A DNA stretch of 64,000 nt from CAVSKL01 sp963728475 [NCBI: Candidatus Eiseniibacteriota bacterium] (GCA_963728475.1 CAVSKL010000003.1:434001-498000); one strand, 5' to 3'. Positions 26,263-34,743 are shown, numbered from the stretch's first letter. Numbers and translations are program-made. Notes: a model not told the origin generated them from the sequence alone.

Positions 26263-27440
26263 CGCCCGCTCCGCAGGGGCACGGTGACCGCCACCCGGGT
26301 GCCGCGCCCGGGGCTGCTCTCCAGCTGGAGCGTGGCGCCCAGGAGCCGGGCCCGCTCGGTCATGCCCTTGAGGCCGAACCGGCCCCGGCCCGCCCGGTGG
26401 GGGTCGAACCCCCGGCCGTCGTCCTCCACGGTGAGGGTCGCCCCGTCGGGGGTGGCGGCCAGCTCCACCCGCGCCCGCCGGGGGGCGGCGTGGAGGACCG
26501 CGTTGGCCAGCGCCTCCTGGGCGATCCGGTAGAGCCCGGCCTCGACGCGGGGAGGGAAGGGGCGCCCCGCCCCCGGCGCCTCGAAGGTCACGCGGAATCC
26601 GCCCCGGCGCCCGGCTTCGGCGGCCAGGTCCTCCAGGGCATCGGCGAGGGTGCGCCCCTCCAGAGGCGCCGCCCGGAGATCCTGCACCGAACGGCGCGCC
26701 TCCTCCATGCTGGTCCGGGTGAGCGCCAGCGCCCGCGCGATGGCCGCTTGCGCCTGGGGGGTGAGAGCGCCCGACTCCAGAAGCGCCTCCGCCGACTCCA
26801 GCTGCACCGCGATTCCGGCCAGCCCCTGGGCCAGGGTGTCGTGGATCTCGCGGGCCAGGCGGTTCCTCTCCTCCGCCGCTCCCAGCCGCACGCTGCGCTC
26901 GTAGAGCCGGGTGCGGGCCACCGCGATTCCCAGGAGGTCGCTCACGGTGTGGAGGATGCGGAGGTCGTCGTCCCCGAGCTCTGTCCAGTCGCGCGAGGCC
27001 ACGTTCATGACCCCGAGCTTTTTCCCGCCCGCGTAGAGCGGAATGCTGGAGTGGTATCGAAAGCCGCCGGTGCCCCGGCCGAGTCCGTGGAGCCGGCTGC
27101 ACTCCACGGTGGTGATGTTGGCCGCGGCCTGCCGGTCGCCGCGGCGGAAGGTGTCGAGGCAGTAGCAGCGCCCCTCCATCCGGCGGGGATGGTCGCGGAG
27201 CGCCGGGGGGAGGTTCCGCGCCGCGGCCAGGTACGAGGCCCCGGTCTCCTCGTCCAGGAGCCAGATCCAGCCCGTTTCCAACCCCAGGAGTTCCACCACC
27301 CGGTCCAGGGTGGCCCCGAGCGCCTCGTCCAGCTCGATGGACCGGTTCAGGGTCTCCGAGATGGTGTTCAGGATCGCCAGCTCACGGTTCCGCCGTTCCA
27401 GCGGACCGGGGGCGGGCCTGGGATTCGGGGTGCGGGGCAT
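26259..27440 (-). CDS. GAF-domain sensor histidine kinase (HisKA_3 type)
   Basis: 393 residues from ATG 27440. A GAF domain covers roughly residues 25-175 ('ISETLNRSIELDEALGATLD', then VASRDWTELGDDDLRILHTVS) with Cys residues in RCYCLDTF and TVECSRLHG that could ligate a metal or sense redox. The H-box is RLAREIHDTLAQGLAGIAVQ. The HATPase has IAQEALANAVLHA, DDGRGFDP and RFGLKGMTERA. There are no membrane helices, so it is cytosolic, like nitrate/oxygen-responsive kinases. It overlaps the regulator gene by 4 bases. A longer N-terminus is possible but has no RBS. Confidence 0.9.
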   Translation of the reverse strand: MPRTPNPRPAPGPLERRNRELAILNTISETLNRSIELDEALGATLDRVVELLGLETGWIWLLDEETGASYLAAARNLPPALRDHPRRMEGRCYCLDTFRRGDRQAAANITTVECSRLHGLGRGTGGFRYHSSIPLYAGGKKLGVMNVASRDWTELGDDDLRILHTVSDLLGIAVARTRLYERSVRLGAAEERNRLAREIHDTLAQGLAGIAVQLESAEALLESGALTPQAQAAIARALALTRTSMEEARRSVQDLRAAPLEGRTLADALEDLAAEAGRRGGFRVTFEAPGAGRPFPPRVEAGLYRIAQEALANAVLHAAPRRARVELAATPDGATLTVEDDGRGFDPHRAGRGRFGLKGMTERARLLGATLQLESSPGRGTRVAVTVPLRSGR

Positions 27441-27650
27441 GGCGACACCGGGGTTGAGGGTGTGAGGTTTCGGGACGGCTCCAAGCGTACCCGGGTTGGG
27501 GGCCCGCGGGAAAGGCCCGCCGGGCCTGTACCAAGGGACAGGGCGATTCCCGCCCTCGGGACGGCGCGCTCCGGCCGCGCCGCCGGGCATCGTTGACGGG
27601 GTCGGAACCGGGGCGACTCCGCCGCGGCATCCGCGAAAGGAGGCGACGCC

Positions 27651-28406
27651 ATGCAGGAGAGGACTTCACGGAACGCGCTCATCACCGGAGGCTCCCGGGG
27701 CCTGGGGCTGGCCCTGGCGGTGGAGCTGGTCCGGCGCGGCTGGTCGGTGATCGTGGACGCGCGCGGTGAGGTGGCGCTGGGGGCCGCCTACCGGCGTCTC
27801 ACCCGGGTGTCCGAGGCCTCGGGCCGGGGGGGAAGGATTACCGCGGTGGCGGGCGACGTGCTCGACCCCGAACACCGGAAGGCCCTGGCCGAGGCGGCTC
27901 TCGGGGAGGGCGGGCTGGACGCGGTGGTCCTGAACGCCGGCACCCTGGGCCCGAGCCCCCGGCCGCGGTTGCTGGAATATCCGCCGGCGGCGCTGGCCGA
28001 GGTGTTCGCGGTGAACGTCACCGCGCCCCTCGCGGTGCTGCAGGCGGTGCGGACGGGGTTGCGGCCGGGGGCGCGCGTCGTGACCGTGACCAGCGACGCC
28101 GGACGGGAGCCCTATCCGGGGTGGGGCGGCTACGGCGCGAGCAAGGCGGCGATGGACCACCTGACCGCGATTCTCGCCGTGGAGAATCCGGAGTGGCGGG
28201 TCTACTGCGTGGACCCCGGCGACATGCGGACGCGGATGCACCGGGAAGCCTATCCGGACGAGGACATCAGCGATCGCCCCCTTCCCGAGGCGAGCGTGCC
28301 GGGGCTGGTGGCGCTCCTGGAAGGCGATCACCCGGGCGGGCGCTACGAGGCCCGGAAGGTTCCACCGGGCGCGGCGGCCCCGGTGCCGGCGGAGGCGCAG
28401 CCGTGA
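27651..28406 (+). CDS. Short-chain dehydrogenase/reductase
   Basis: 251 residues, with AAAGGAGG before ATG 27651. The Rossmann motif is TGGSRGLG, followed by GDVLDPE, VLNAGTLGP, the catalytic Ser in VTSDAGRE and Tyr-Lys in YGASKAAMD; VDPGDMRT is the post-catalytic PG motif. NAD(P)-dependent oxidoreductase of unknown substrate. It overlaps the QueA-like gene by 4 bases (GTGA), so the two act together or are co-regulated. Confidence 0.85.
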   Translation: MQERTSRNALITGGSRGLGLALAVELVRRGWSVIVDARGEVALGAAYRRLTRVSEASGRGGRITAVAGDVLDPEHRKALAEAALGEGGLDAVVLNAGTLGPSPRPRLLEYPPAALAEVFAVNVTAPLAVLQAVRTGLRPGARVVTVTSDAGREPYPGWGGYGASKAAMDHLTAILAVENPEWRVYCVDPGDMRTRMHREAYPDEDISDRPLPEASVPGLVALLEGDHPGGRYEARKVPPGAAAPVPAEAQP

Positions 28407-29488
28407 TCGCCGGAACGAGCGGCGTGGTGGCCTCGGCGCCCGGCGCGGGCGGCGGCGGGTTGCCGTTCGAGGTCCCGGGTGGTTTGGAGGCCCATGAGCC
28501 GCCCGAGGCCCGGGGACTCCCCCGGGACGGGGTGCGGCTCCTGGTGACTCGGGGGAGCGAGGGCGCGGCGAGCCATCTGGGGTTCGGCGACCTGCCGCGG
28601 ATCCTGGAGCCCGGGGACGTGCTGGCGGTCAACGTGAGCGCCACCCTGCCGGCGGCGGTGCCGGGGCGGCGCGAAGACGGGGAAGCGGTGCGGGTCCATT
28701 TCTCCACCCGCCGGCGGGAAGGGCGGTGGGCGGTGGAGCTGCGACGGCCCGAGGGGAGCGCCACCGCGCCGCTCCCCGGCGCCCGCGCCGGGGAGCGGGT
28801 GGACCTTCCCGCCGGAGGATCGGTGCGGCTCCTGGGCCCACACGTCCCCGGGGGGGCACGCCTCTGGGACGCGTCGGTCGTTCTTCCGGGGGGGGAGCGG
28901 GCGTATCTGCGCCGGCAAGGAAAGCCCATCCGCTACCGCTACGTGCCGCGAGACTGGCCCCTTCGCGCCTATCAGACCGTGTTCGCCCGGGTGCCGGGGA
29001 GCGCGGAGATGCCCTCGGCGGGACGCGCGTTCACTCCCAGGCTGGTGACCCGCCTGGTGGCCGGCGGCGTCCAGGTGGCGCCGTTGGTGCTTCACGCCGG
29101 GGTGGCGAGCCAGGAGGCGCCCGAGCCGCCCTACGAGGAGCGCTACCGGGTGCCGCCCCCGACCGCGGAACTGGTGAACCGGGCGCGCGAGGCCGGCCGC
29201 CGGGTGGTGGCGGTGGGGACCACCGTGGTCCGGGCGCTGGAGTCCGCCACGGACCCCCGCGGCCGGGTGCGCCCGGCCGAAGGCTGGACCGGCCTCGTCG
29301 TCACGCCGGAAGGCGGGGTGCGGGCGGTGACCGCGCTCCTCACCGGCTTCCACGAGCCGCGATCGAGCCACCTCATGTTGCTGGAGGCGGTGGCCGGCCG
29401 CGAGCACGTTCGCGCCGCTTACGCCGAGGCCCTCCGCCGCCGGTACCTGTGGCACGAGTTCGGGGACCTGCACTTGATCCTGCCGTGA
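28403..29488 (+). CDS. queA: Divergent QueA-like S-adenosylmethionine:tRNA ribosyltransferase-isomerase
   Basis: 361 residues from GTG 28403. Family landmarks: an opening FEVPGGLEAHEPPEARG, RDGVRLLV, the oxygen-rich core 'PIRYRYVPRDWPLRAYQTVF', GRAFTPRLV, 'VVAVGTTVVRALESA' and the C-terminal 'FHEPRSSHLMLLEAVAG'. QueA transfers the ribosyl group of SAM to preQ1-tRNA to form epoxyqueuosine. This copy is noticeably divergent at the N-terminus, is translationally coupled to an SDR and has no other queuosine gene nearby. It may be a paralogue with a modified role rather than the housekeeping enzyme. Confidence 0.75.
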   Translation: MIAGTSGVVASAPGAGGGGLPFEVPGGLEAHEPPEARGLPRDGVRLLVTRGSEGAASHLGFGDLPRILEPGDVLAVNVSATLPAAVPGRREDGEAVRVHFSTRRREGRWAVELRRPEGSATAPLPGARAGERVDLPAGGSVRLLGPHVPGGARLWDASVVLPGGERAYLRRQGKPIRYRYVPRDWPLRAYQTVFARVPGSAEMPSAGRAFTPRLVTRLVAGGVQVAPLVLHAGVASQEAPEPPYEERYRVPPPTAELVNRAREAGRRVVAVGTTVVRALESATDPRGRVRPAEGWTGLVVTPEGGVRAVTALLTGFHEPRSSHLMLLEAVAGREHVRAAYAEALRRRYLWHEFGDLHLILP

Positions 29489-29601
29489 CCCGCGGCCGGA
29501 GTCGGGCGCGTATGCCCCGGTTTGATCCGGGAAATCCACACCGGCAGCCGGCGTCGATATTTCGCGAACCATGATTCACTTGTTGTGGTACAACGAAAAA
29601 A

Positions 29602-29637
29602 TCCGGGTACACGAATGCAGGCGAACTCAGTTGTGCT
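29602..29637 (-). other. Conserved 12-codon peptide segment, diverged copy
   Basis: On the minus strand this reads STTEFACIRVPG. The same peptide with I for V is encoded at 29828-29863 and 30261-30296. Between this and the other copies, ten bases differ and nine are synonymous third positions, a signature of past selection on protein. No complete gene around it is recognisable. It is probably a remnant of a coding element. Confidence 0.55.
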
Positions 29638-29783
29638 TGGCGTGCCGGCGTCTTGAAAGGTTCGGGGGAAGCAGCAGCCCTGGCGACCGCGCCGGTGCCT
29701 TCGCGTCTTGAATGGGATCGGGGGGAAGTGAGCCGGCTCCGGGGCGCGTATCTTGGGCCCACCCCGAACGGGCCGCAGCATTG

Positions 29784-30201
29784 ATATACTGCGCATGTCA
29801 GCCAAGTCGTTGTGTGGCTTTACGATACCCGGGTATTCGGATACAAGCAAATTCGGTTGTACTCTGCCGCCCGCCCCGGGTCGTGGAGCGGGTCTCTCGT
29901 GGAGCGCCGTCCACCGACTTCGGCGCGTGGTTTGAATTGAAGTCCTGGAGTGAGCGGACCGGAGCCCTCGGCGTGTCTTGATCGGTGTGGACGGAAGCGG
30001 CCCGGCGCCCGCCGCTGATGGAAAATTTCCCCGGGAAACGGCGGGCACCCGCCGGCTGTCTTGAGTGAACGCGGAGGGAGCGGCCCGGCGCCCGAGCGCG
30101 GATGGCGGGCCTGAGGCGGCGAGGACCGGCTCGCCTGGCGTGGACGGCCGCGCCGAAGGGGGACCCGCCGACGCGAGCGGGACGCCGGACCGCGACCCGC
30201 C
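29784..30201. repeat. Direct repeat unit A of a ~418-bp duplication (433-bp period)
   Basis: From ATATA at 29784 to CGCGACCCGCC at about 30201 this matches 30217-30634 almost base for base. Visible differences are C/G at 29789/30222, a one-base change in the CCCCGGG run and a small change at AACGCGGAGGGAG versus AACGCGGGGAAG. It holds a conserved peptide-coding segment (29828-29863), the TTTCCCCGGGAAA element and two GTCTTGA motifs. No gene is supported in it. The whole gap 29489-30729 is non-genic apart from these repeats. Confidence 0.85.
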
Positions 30202-30216
30202 CGAACGGCGACTTTC

Positions 30217-30634
30217 ATATAGTGCGCATGTCAGCCAAGTCGTTGTGTGGCTTTACGATACCCGGGTATTCGGATACAAGCAAATTCGGTTGTACTCTGC
30301 CGCCCGCCCCGGGTCGTGGAGCGGGTCTCTCGTGGAGCGCCGTCCACCGACTTCGGCGCGTGGTTTGAATTGAAGTCCTGGAGTGAGCGGACCGGAGCCC
30401 TCGGCGTGTCTTGATCGGTGTGGACGGAAGCGGCCCGGCGCCCGCCGCTGATGGAAAATTTCCCCGGGGAAACGGCGGGCACCCGCCGGCTGTCTTGAGT
30501 GAACGCGGGGAAGCGGCCCGGCGCCCGAGCGCGGATGGCGGGCCTGAGGCGGCGAGGACCGGCTCGCCTGGCGTGGACGGCCGCGCCGAAGGGGGACCCG
30601 CCGACGCGAGCGGGACGCCGGACCGCGACCCGCC
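30217..30634. repeat. Direct repeat unit B of the ~418-bp duplication
   Basis: The second copy begins 433 bp after the first and runs into the short tandem palindromes at 30604. It carries the perfect TTTCCCCGGGGAAA palindrome (30459-30472) and the peptide segment at 30261-30296. The near identity of the copies indicates a recent duplication. Confidence 0.85.
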
Positions 30635-30725
30635 GGTTTCCCAAAGACCGCGAGCGGGACGCCGGACCGCGTCCCGCCGGTTTCTCAAAGACCGCGAGCG
30701 GGACGCCGGACCGCTTCCCGCCGGA
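30604..30725. repeat. Three tandem 43-44-bp units, each containing a strong hairpin
   Basis: Units at 30604-30646, 30647-30690 and 30691-30725 (partial) share CGCGAGCGGGACGCCGGACC. Unit 2 contains GCGGGACGC/GCGTCCCGC with a 6-base loop. They sit directly after the citF stop (minus strand), so they could terminate or protect the 3' end of the citrate operon transcript. There are no variable spacers, so it is not a CRISPR. Confidence 0.75.
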
Positions 30726-30729
30726 GCCC

Positions 30730-32295
30730 CTAGAGAACCTTCCAGACGGTGTCGATCACCGTCCCGTCCACCCACTGGATCACCGCCACCGGCTCGTCGG
30801 GCGAGACGCGGGCGCGCGCGGGTTTGCCGCCGCAGAGCCCCTCGACCTCGCGCTGGATGTCCCGGATCGGGCGGATGGGGAGCTTCGACCCGCGGACCGC
30901 GTCCAGGAGATCTTTCCGCCGGGGGTTCACCGCGATCCCGCGCTCGGTCACCACCACGTCGATCAACTCCCCCGGCCCGGTCAACGTCGTGACCTCGTCC
31001 AGGATGACCGGGATCCGGTCCCGGAAGGACGGCACCGCGAGGATGGTGCACCCCGAGAAGAGGCAGTTCTGCCAGCCGCCGATCCCGTGAAGCAGCAGGC
31101 CGTCGGAGTGGGTGTTGACGTTGGCGTTGAAGTTCACGTCCACCTCGGTCGCCCCCAGCACCACCGCGTCCACCATGGAGGCGAAGTTGCCCTTCCCGTG
31201 GAAGTTGTAGGAGGTGAAGGGCGAGGTGGCCACGTGGCGCGGGTCGCTCGCGATGGAGCGCACCGCTTCCAGGTCGAAGGTCTGCCCGTCGAGGATATAG
31301 TCGGTGAGCCCCTCCTCGAGCATCTCCACCAGCACCCGGGTGGAGCCGCCGCGGATGAAGCGGGCATGCACCCCGGCCTCGCGCATCATCTCGCGCAGAT
31401 AGGCCACGAAGGCGAGCGCGATCCCCCCCGCCCCCGCCTGGAACGAGAAGCCGTCCCGCATGATCCCCGCCGCCCGCAGGAACTCGGCCACGTAGCGGGC
31501 GATCAACAGCCGGTCCGGGCTCCTGGTGATCTGGGTGGTGCCGGAGACGATCCGGGCGGGGTCGCCGATCGAGTCCACCCGCACCACGTAGTCCACGTTG
31601 TTCCCCTGGATCTGCCAGGGCACGCACGGGAAGTCCACCAGGTTGTCGGTGACCACGATCACCTTGTCGGCGTGGAGGGAATCCACCAGGGCGAACCCCA
31701 GCGAGCCGCAGGCCGAGGGCCCGTGCGAGCCGTCGGCGTTCCCGAACCGGTCCGCGGTGGGGGCGGCGATGACCGCGATGTCGATCCGGACCTCGCCGTC
31801 CTGCACCGCCTGCCAGCGGCCGCCGTGGGAGCGCAGGACGCCCATCCCGCGCATGCGGCCCCGCGAGCAGTACTCGCCGAGCGGGCCGTTCATGCTCCCC
31901 TCGATGTGATGCACCACCCCGGATTCCATGAGATCCACCACCGGCGCCTGGCAGGGGAAGGACGCGCTGGGGAACCACATCAGGTCCTTCACCCCCATCC
32001 GGCCCGCGGCCTCCAAGGCCTCCAGCGCCACCCGGTCCCCGTTCCGCAGGTGATGATGGTTGGAAAGGGTCATGCCGTCGCGGAGCCCGCACGCCTCGAG
32101 CGCGGTCTCGAGATCCGGCAGCACCTTGTTCCCGTCCGCCGGATAGTCCGCGCACGACCGCACCGGGGGGGCATGCTTCACGCCTTCCGGCCGGTGGCCG
32201 TTCACTCCCCGGTAGGGAAGCGCCTCCCGTCCGTTCACCACCGCCGGCACCCGGCGTCCCGCCTCGTTCTGGACCAGCTCCGGCTTCTTCGCCAT
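30730..32295 (-). CDS. citF: Citrate lyase alpha subunit (citrate:acetyl-ACP transferase)
   Basis: 521 residues from ATG 32295. The CoA-transferase fold is recognisable: 'GMTLSNHHHLRNGDRVALEA' near the N-terminus, VVHHIEGSMNGPLGEY, 'FSFQAGAGGIALAFVAYLRE', TSYNFHGKGNFASMVDAVVLGATEVD and 'VVTERGIAVNPRRKDLLDAV'. This matches CitF, which exchanges acetyl for citryl on the acyl carrier subunit. Its start overlaps the stop of the CitD-CitE gene by one base (TGATG). It is last in the operon. No citC, citX or citG is in the window, so activation genes would have to be elsewhere. Confidence 0.85.
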   Translation of the reverse strand: MAKKPELVQNEAGRRVPAVVNGREALPYRGVNGHRPEGVKHAPPVRSCADYPADGNKVLPDLETALEACGLRDGMTLSNHHHLRNGDRVALEALEAAGRMGVKDLMWFPSASFPCQAPVVDLMESGVVHHIEGSMNGPLGEYCSRGRMRGMGVLRSHGGRWQAVQDGEVRIDIAVIAAPTADRFGNADGSHGPSACGSLGFALVDSLHADKVIVVTDNLVDFPCVPWQIQGNNVDYVVRVDSIGDPARIVSGTTQITRSPDRLLIARYVAEFLRAAGIMRDGFSFQAGAGGIALAFVAYLREMMREAGVHARFIRGGSTRVLVEMLEEGLTDYILDGQTFDLEAVRSIASDPRHVATSPFTSYNFHGKGNFASMVDAVVLGATEVDVNFNANVNTHSDGLLLHGIGGWQNCLFSGCTILAVPSFRDRIPVILDEVTTLTGPGELIDVVVTERGIAVNPRRKDLLDAVRGSKLPIRPIRDIQREVEGLCGGKPARARVSPDEPVAVIQWVDGTVIDTVWKVL

Positions 32296-33491
32296 CACCG
32301 CGCCTCCTCGCGCACCAACCCCATCTCGTGGGCGAGCCGGACCAGCTTGACCGCCCGGGCGACCACCGGCGGGTCGATCATCTTGGATCCCAGGCTCACC
32401 ACCCCCAGGCCGCAAGCCTGTGCGTCCTCGTAGGCGGCCACGACCCGCATCGCCTGCTCGATCTCGGCCGCCGCCGGCGCGAAGGCCCGGTGAAGGACCG
32501 GAATCTGCCGCGGGTGCACGCACCCCATCCCCTCGAACCCCATGGCTCGCGATCGCAACGCGTAGGCGAGAAGGCCGTCCAGGTCCTCCACGTCGCCGTA
32601 GACCGAATCGATGGCCTGGGCCCGGGCCGCCTTGGCCGCGGTGACCAGCCGGCTCCGGGCGTAGAGCGACTCCGCCCCTTCGGCGGTCTTCACCACCCCC
32701 AGGTCGGCGGTGTAGTCCTCGAGGCCGATGGTGAGCGCGGCCACCCGGGGGGAGGCCGTCGCCACCGCGAACGCCCGTTCGATCCCCAGCGCGGATTCCA
32801 GGATCGGCATGAGCCAGAGCGGCCGGTCGGAGCGGATCCGCTCCAGCGCCGCGGTCACCCGGGCGTCCACCTCGCGGACCTGGTCGGGGTCCTCGACCTT
32901 GGGGATCAGGATCACGTCCGGAGCCTCGGGGACGATCGCGTCGAGGTCGTCGAGACCCAGAGGCAGCTGGTTGATCCGCACCATGCGCTCGGACGCCCCG
33001 AAGTCCACCGTGTGGAGCGCGTTCCGGACCAGCAACCGCGCCGCGTCCTTCTCGTCGGGGTGGACGGAGTCCTCCAGGTCCAGAATCACCGCATCGGCCC
33101 CGTGGAGCCCGGCGTTGACCTGGAACTTGGGCTCGCTCCCCGGAAGATACAGCCGCGAGCGCCGCAGGCGGTCGCGCGCGGAGGGGGGCGGGGGAGCGTG
33201 CCGGTCGGGAAGGGCGGCGTTGCCGTTCCCCAGCCCCGCGCGCCGCACCGAGGCCTCGATCCGGGCCAGGATGACCGGCGGGAGAGCGCCCTGGTCCTCC
33301 ACCACGACCCGCGCGTGCTCCACCGCCATTGTTGAGAGCGCCCGGCGCACCAGGGCCCGGGTGGCCTCCCCGTAGAACGCCTCGACCTTGGAGTTGAACT
33401 CGAGATCGATCCCGCCGGAAACGCGCCCCTCGACCTCCACGTACAGATCGGAGCGGACGTCCGGCCCCCGCCTTCCCGCCGCCCCGGTCAC
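32295..33491 (-). CDS. Citrate lyase acyl carrier (CitD) - beta subunit (CitE) fusion
   Basis: 398 residues from GTG 33491, overlapping the dehydrogenase stop in GTGA. Residues 1-90 resemble CitD: VRSDLYVEV, IDLEFNSKVEAFYGEAT, 'VVVEDQGALPPVILARIEAS'. S14 in VRSD lies at or next to the position that carries the phosphoribosyl-dephospho-CoA arm in CitD. A Pro-rich linker (DRHAPPPPSA) leads to a full CitE lyase: RSRLYLPGSEPKF, GADAVILDLEDSVHPDEK, 'ILIPKVEDPDQVREVDARV', LMPILESALGI, 'MGFEGMGCVHPRQIPVLHRA'. CitE cleaves the citryl thioester to oxaloacetate and acetyl-carrier. A gamma-beta fusion is unusual; separate citD and citE genes are typical. Confidence 0.8.
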   Translation of the reverse strand: MTGAAGRRGPDVRSDLYVEVEGRVSGGIDLEFNSKVEAFYGEATRALVRRALSTMAVEHARVVVEDQGALPPVILARIEASVRRAGLGNGNAALPDRHAPPPPSARDRLRRSRLYLPGSEPKFQVNAGLHGADAVILDLEDSVHPDEKDAARLLVRNALHTVDFGASERMVRINQLPLGLDDLDAIVPEAPDVILIPKVEDPDQVREVDARVTAALERIRSDRPLWLMPILESALGIERAFAVATASPRVAALTIGLEDYTADLGVVKTAEGAESLYARSRLVTAAKAARAQAIDSVYGDVEDLDGLLAYALRSRAMGFEGMGCVHPRQIPVLHRAFAPAAAEIEQAMRVVAAYEDAQACGLGVVSLGSKMIDPPVVARAVKLVRLAHEMGLVREEAR

Positions 33492-34675
33492 TTCAGGCGC
33501 TCGAGGACGGCGCCGGTCATCCGGCCGGTGGTGGCGGCGCCGGCGGCGATCGCCCCGGCCCCGCCGGGGAGCCGCATCATGTCGTAGGTGCGGACGCGCC
33601 CCTCGCGCACCACCGCCCCCACCGCGGTCCGCACCCGCTCCGCCTTGTCGGCCTCGCCCACGTGGTCCAGCAGCATGGCCGCGGAAAGGATCATGGCGAT
33701 GGGGTTCACGATCGACGGCTCCAGCTCCGCGTACTTGGGCGCGGAACCGTGGGTGGGCTCGAACACCGCCACCTCGTCCCCGATGTTGCCGGAGCAGGCG
33801 AAGCCCAGGCCCCCCACCAGCCCCGCGAACGCGTCCGAGACGATGTCGCCGAAGAGGTTTTCCGCCACCAGCACCCCGTAGTCCTCGGGGTTCTTGGTGA
33901 GCCACATCATCTGGGCGTCGATGTTGGTGGACCGGAGCCGGATGCCGGGGAACTCCTTCTGGGTTTCTGCCGCGATCTCCTCCATCATGCCCGAGGTCTC
34001 GCGCAGCACGTTGGGCTTCTCGCACACCGTGACCGACTTGTAGCCGTGGTCGCGCGCGTACCCGAACGCGGCCCGCATGATTCGCCGCGCCGCTCCGCGG
34101 GTCACGATCCGGGTGGAGACGGCCAGGTCCGGTCCCGGCGTCCCCGCGAACGGCTTGAACTTGGGGTGCGACTCCAGGGCGGCGCGCACGCCGGGGGGCG
34201 GGTCGGTCCACTCCACCCCGGCGTACATGCCCTCGGTGTTCTGGCGAAAGATGACCGCGTCCACCGGCGGCTCCTCGAATCCACCGTCGGGGGTGCGGCG
34301 GATGAAGTTGAGGGGGTTCCCGGCGAAGGAGCGGCAGGGACGGATGCACACGTCCAGATTGAACCGTTGGCGCATCCCCACGATGGGGCTGAAGTAGCTG
34401 AAGCCACGGTCGCGGAGCGCCGGCGAGAGCTCGCGGGCGGCTTCCCCCTTGGGTTTGGAGGTGATGGCCCCGAAGAGCCCCAGCTTGTGCTCGGCCAACA
34501 GGTCGATCGTCCGCTGAGGGAGCGCGTTTCCCTCGCTCACCCAGAAGTCCCAGCCGATGTCGGCATGAACGTATTCCGCGTCGAACCCTACCGCGTCCAG
34601 GACCCGGATCGCCTCGGGGAGCACCGTCTTCCCGATCCCGTCCCCGGGCATGCTGACCACCGTGAACCGCGCCAT
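33488..34675 (-). CDS. Isocitrate/isopropylmalate-family dehydrogenase, probably isocitrate dehydrogenase
   Basis: 395 residues from ATG 34675 (AAGGAGC eight bases upstream). It shows VVSMPGDGIGKTVLPEAI, the substrate arginines in 'MRQRFNLDVCIRPCRSFAG', RQNTEGMYAGVEW, 'SVTVCEKPNVLRETSGMM', ENLFGDIVSDAFAGLVGGLG and 'EPTHGSAPKYAELEPSIVNP'. The KY after GSAP is the pair that contacts the 2'-phosphate in NADP-dependent isocitrate dehydrogenases, so NADP is favoured (inference). The neighbouring aconitase and citrate lyase support isocitrate to 2-oxoglutarate (or the reverse) over leucine synthesis. Confidence 0.85.
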   Translation of the reverse strand: MARFTVVSMPGDGIGKTVLPEAIRVLDAVGFDAEYVHADIGWDFWVSEGNALPQRTIDLLAEHKLGLFGAITSKPKGEAARELSPALRDRGFSYFSPIVGMRQRFNLDVCIRPCRSFAGNPLNFIRRTPDGGFEEPPVDAVIFRQNTEGMYAGVEWTDPPPGVRAALESHPKFKPFAGTPGPDLAVSTRIVTRGAARRIMRAAFGYARDHGYKSVTVCEKPNVLRETSGMMEEIAAETQKEFPGIRLRSTNIDAQMMWLTKNPEDYGVLVAENLFGDIVSDAFAGLVGGLGFACSGNIGDEVAVFEPTHGSAPKYAELEPSIVNPIAMILSAAMLLDHVGEADKAERVRTAVGAVVREGRVRTYDMMRLPGGAGAIAAGAATTGRMTGAVLERLK

Positions 34676-34743
34676 CCTTGAAGCTCCTTCTGGTGTGTGA
34701 TCGTCCGAAGCGCGCCCGGCACCGCGCCTGCGCGCCGAAGGGT

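Noticed and set aside
29489-29600. Rho-independent terminator after queA
   Set aside because: The sequence is AT-richer but contains no stable stem next to a T-run.
30065-30373. Plus-strand open frames in the repeat island
   Set aside because: They match between copies only because the DNA was duplicated. They lack RBSs and run through hairpins. The codon-level conservation lies on the other strand.
30604-30725. Possible CRISPR array
   Set aside because: Units of 43-44 bp are contiguous with no unique spacers and there are no cas genes in the window.
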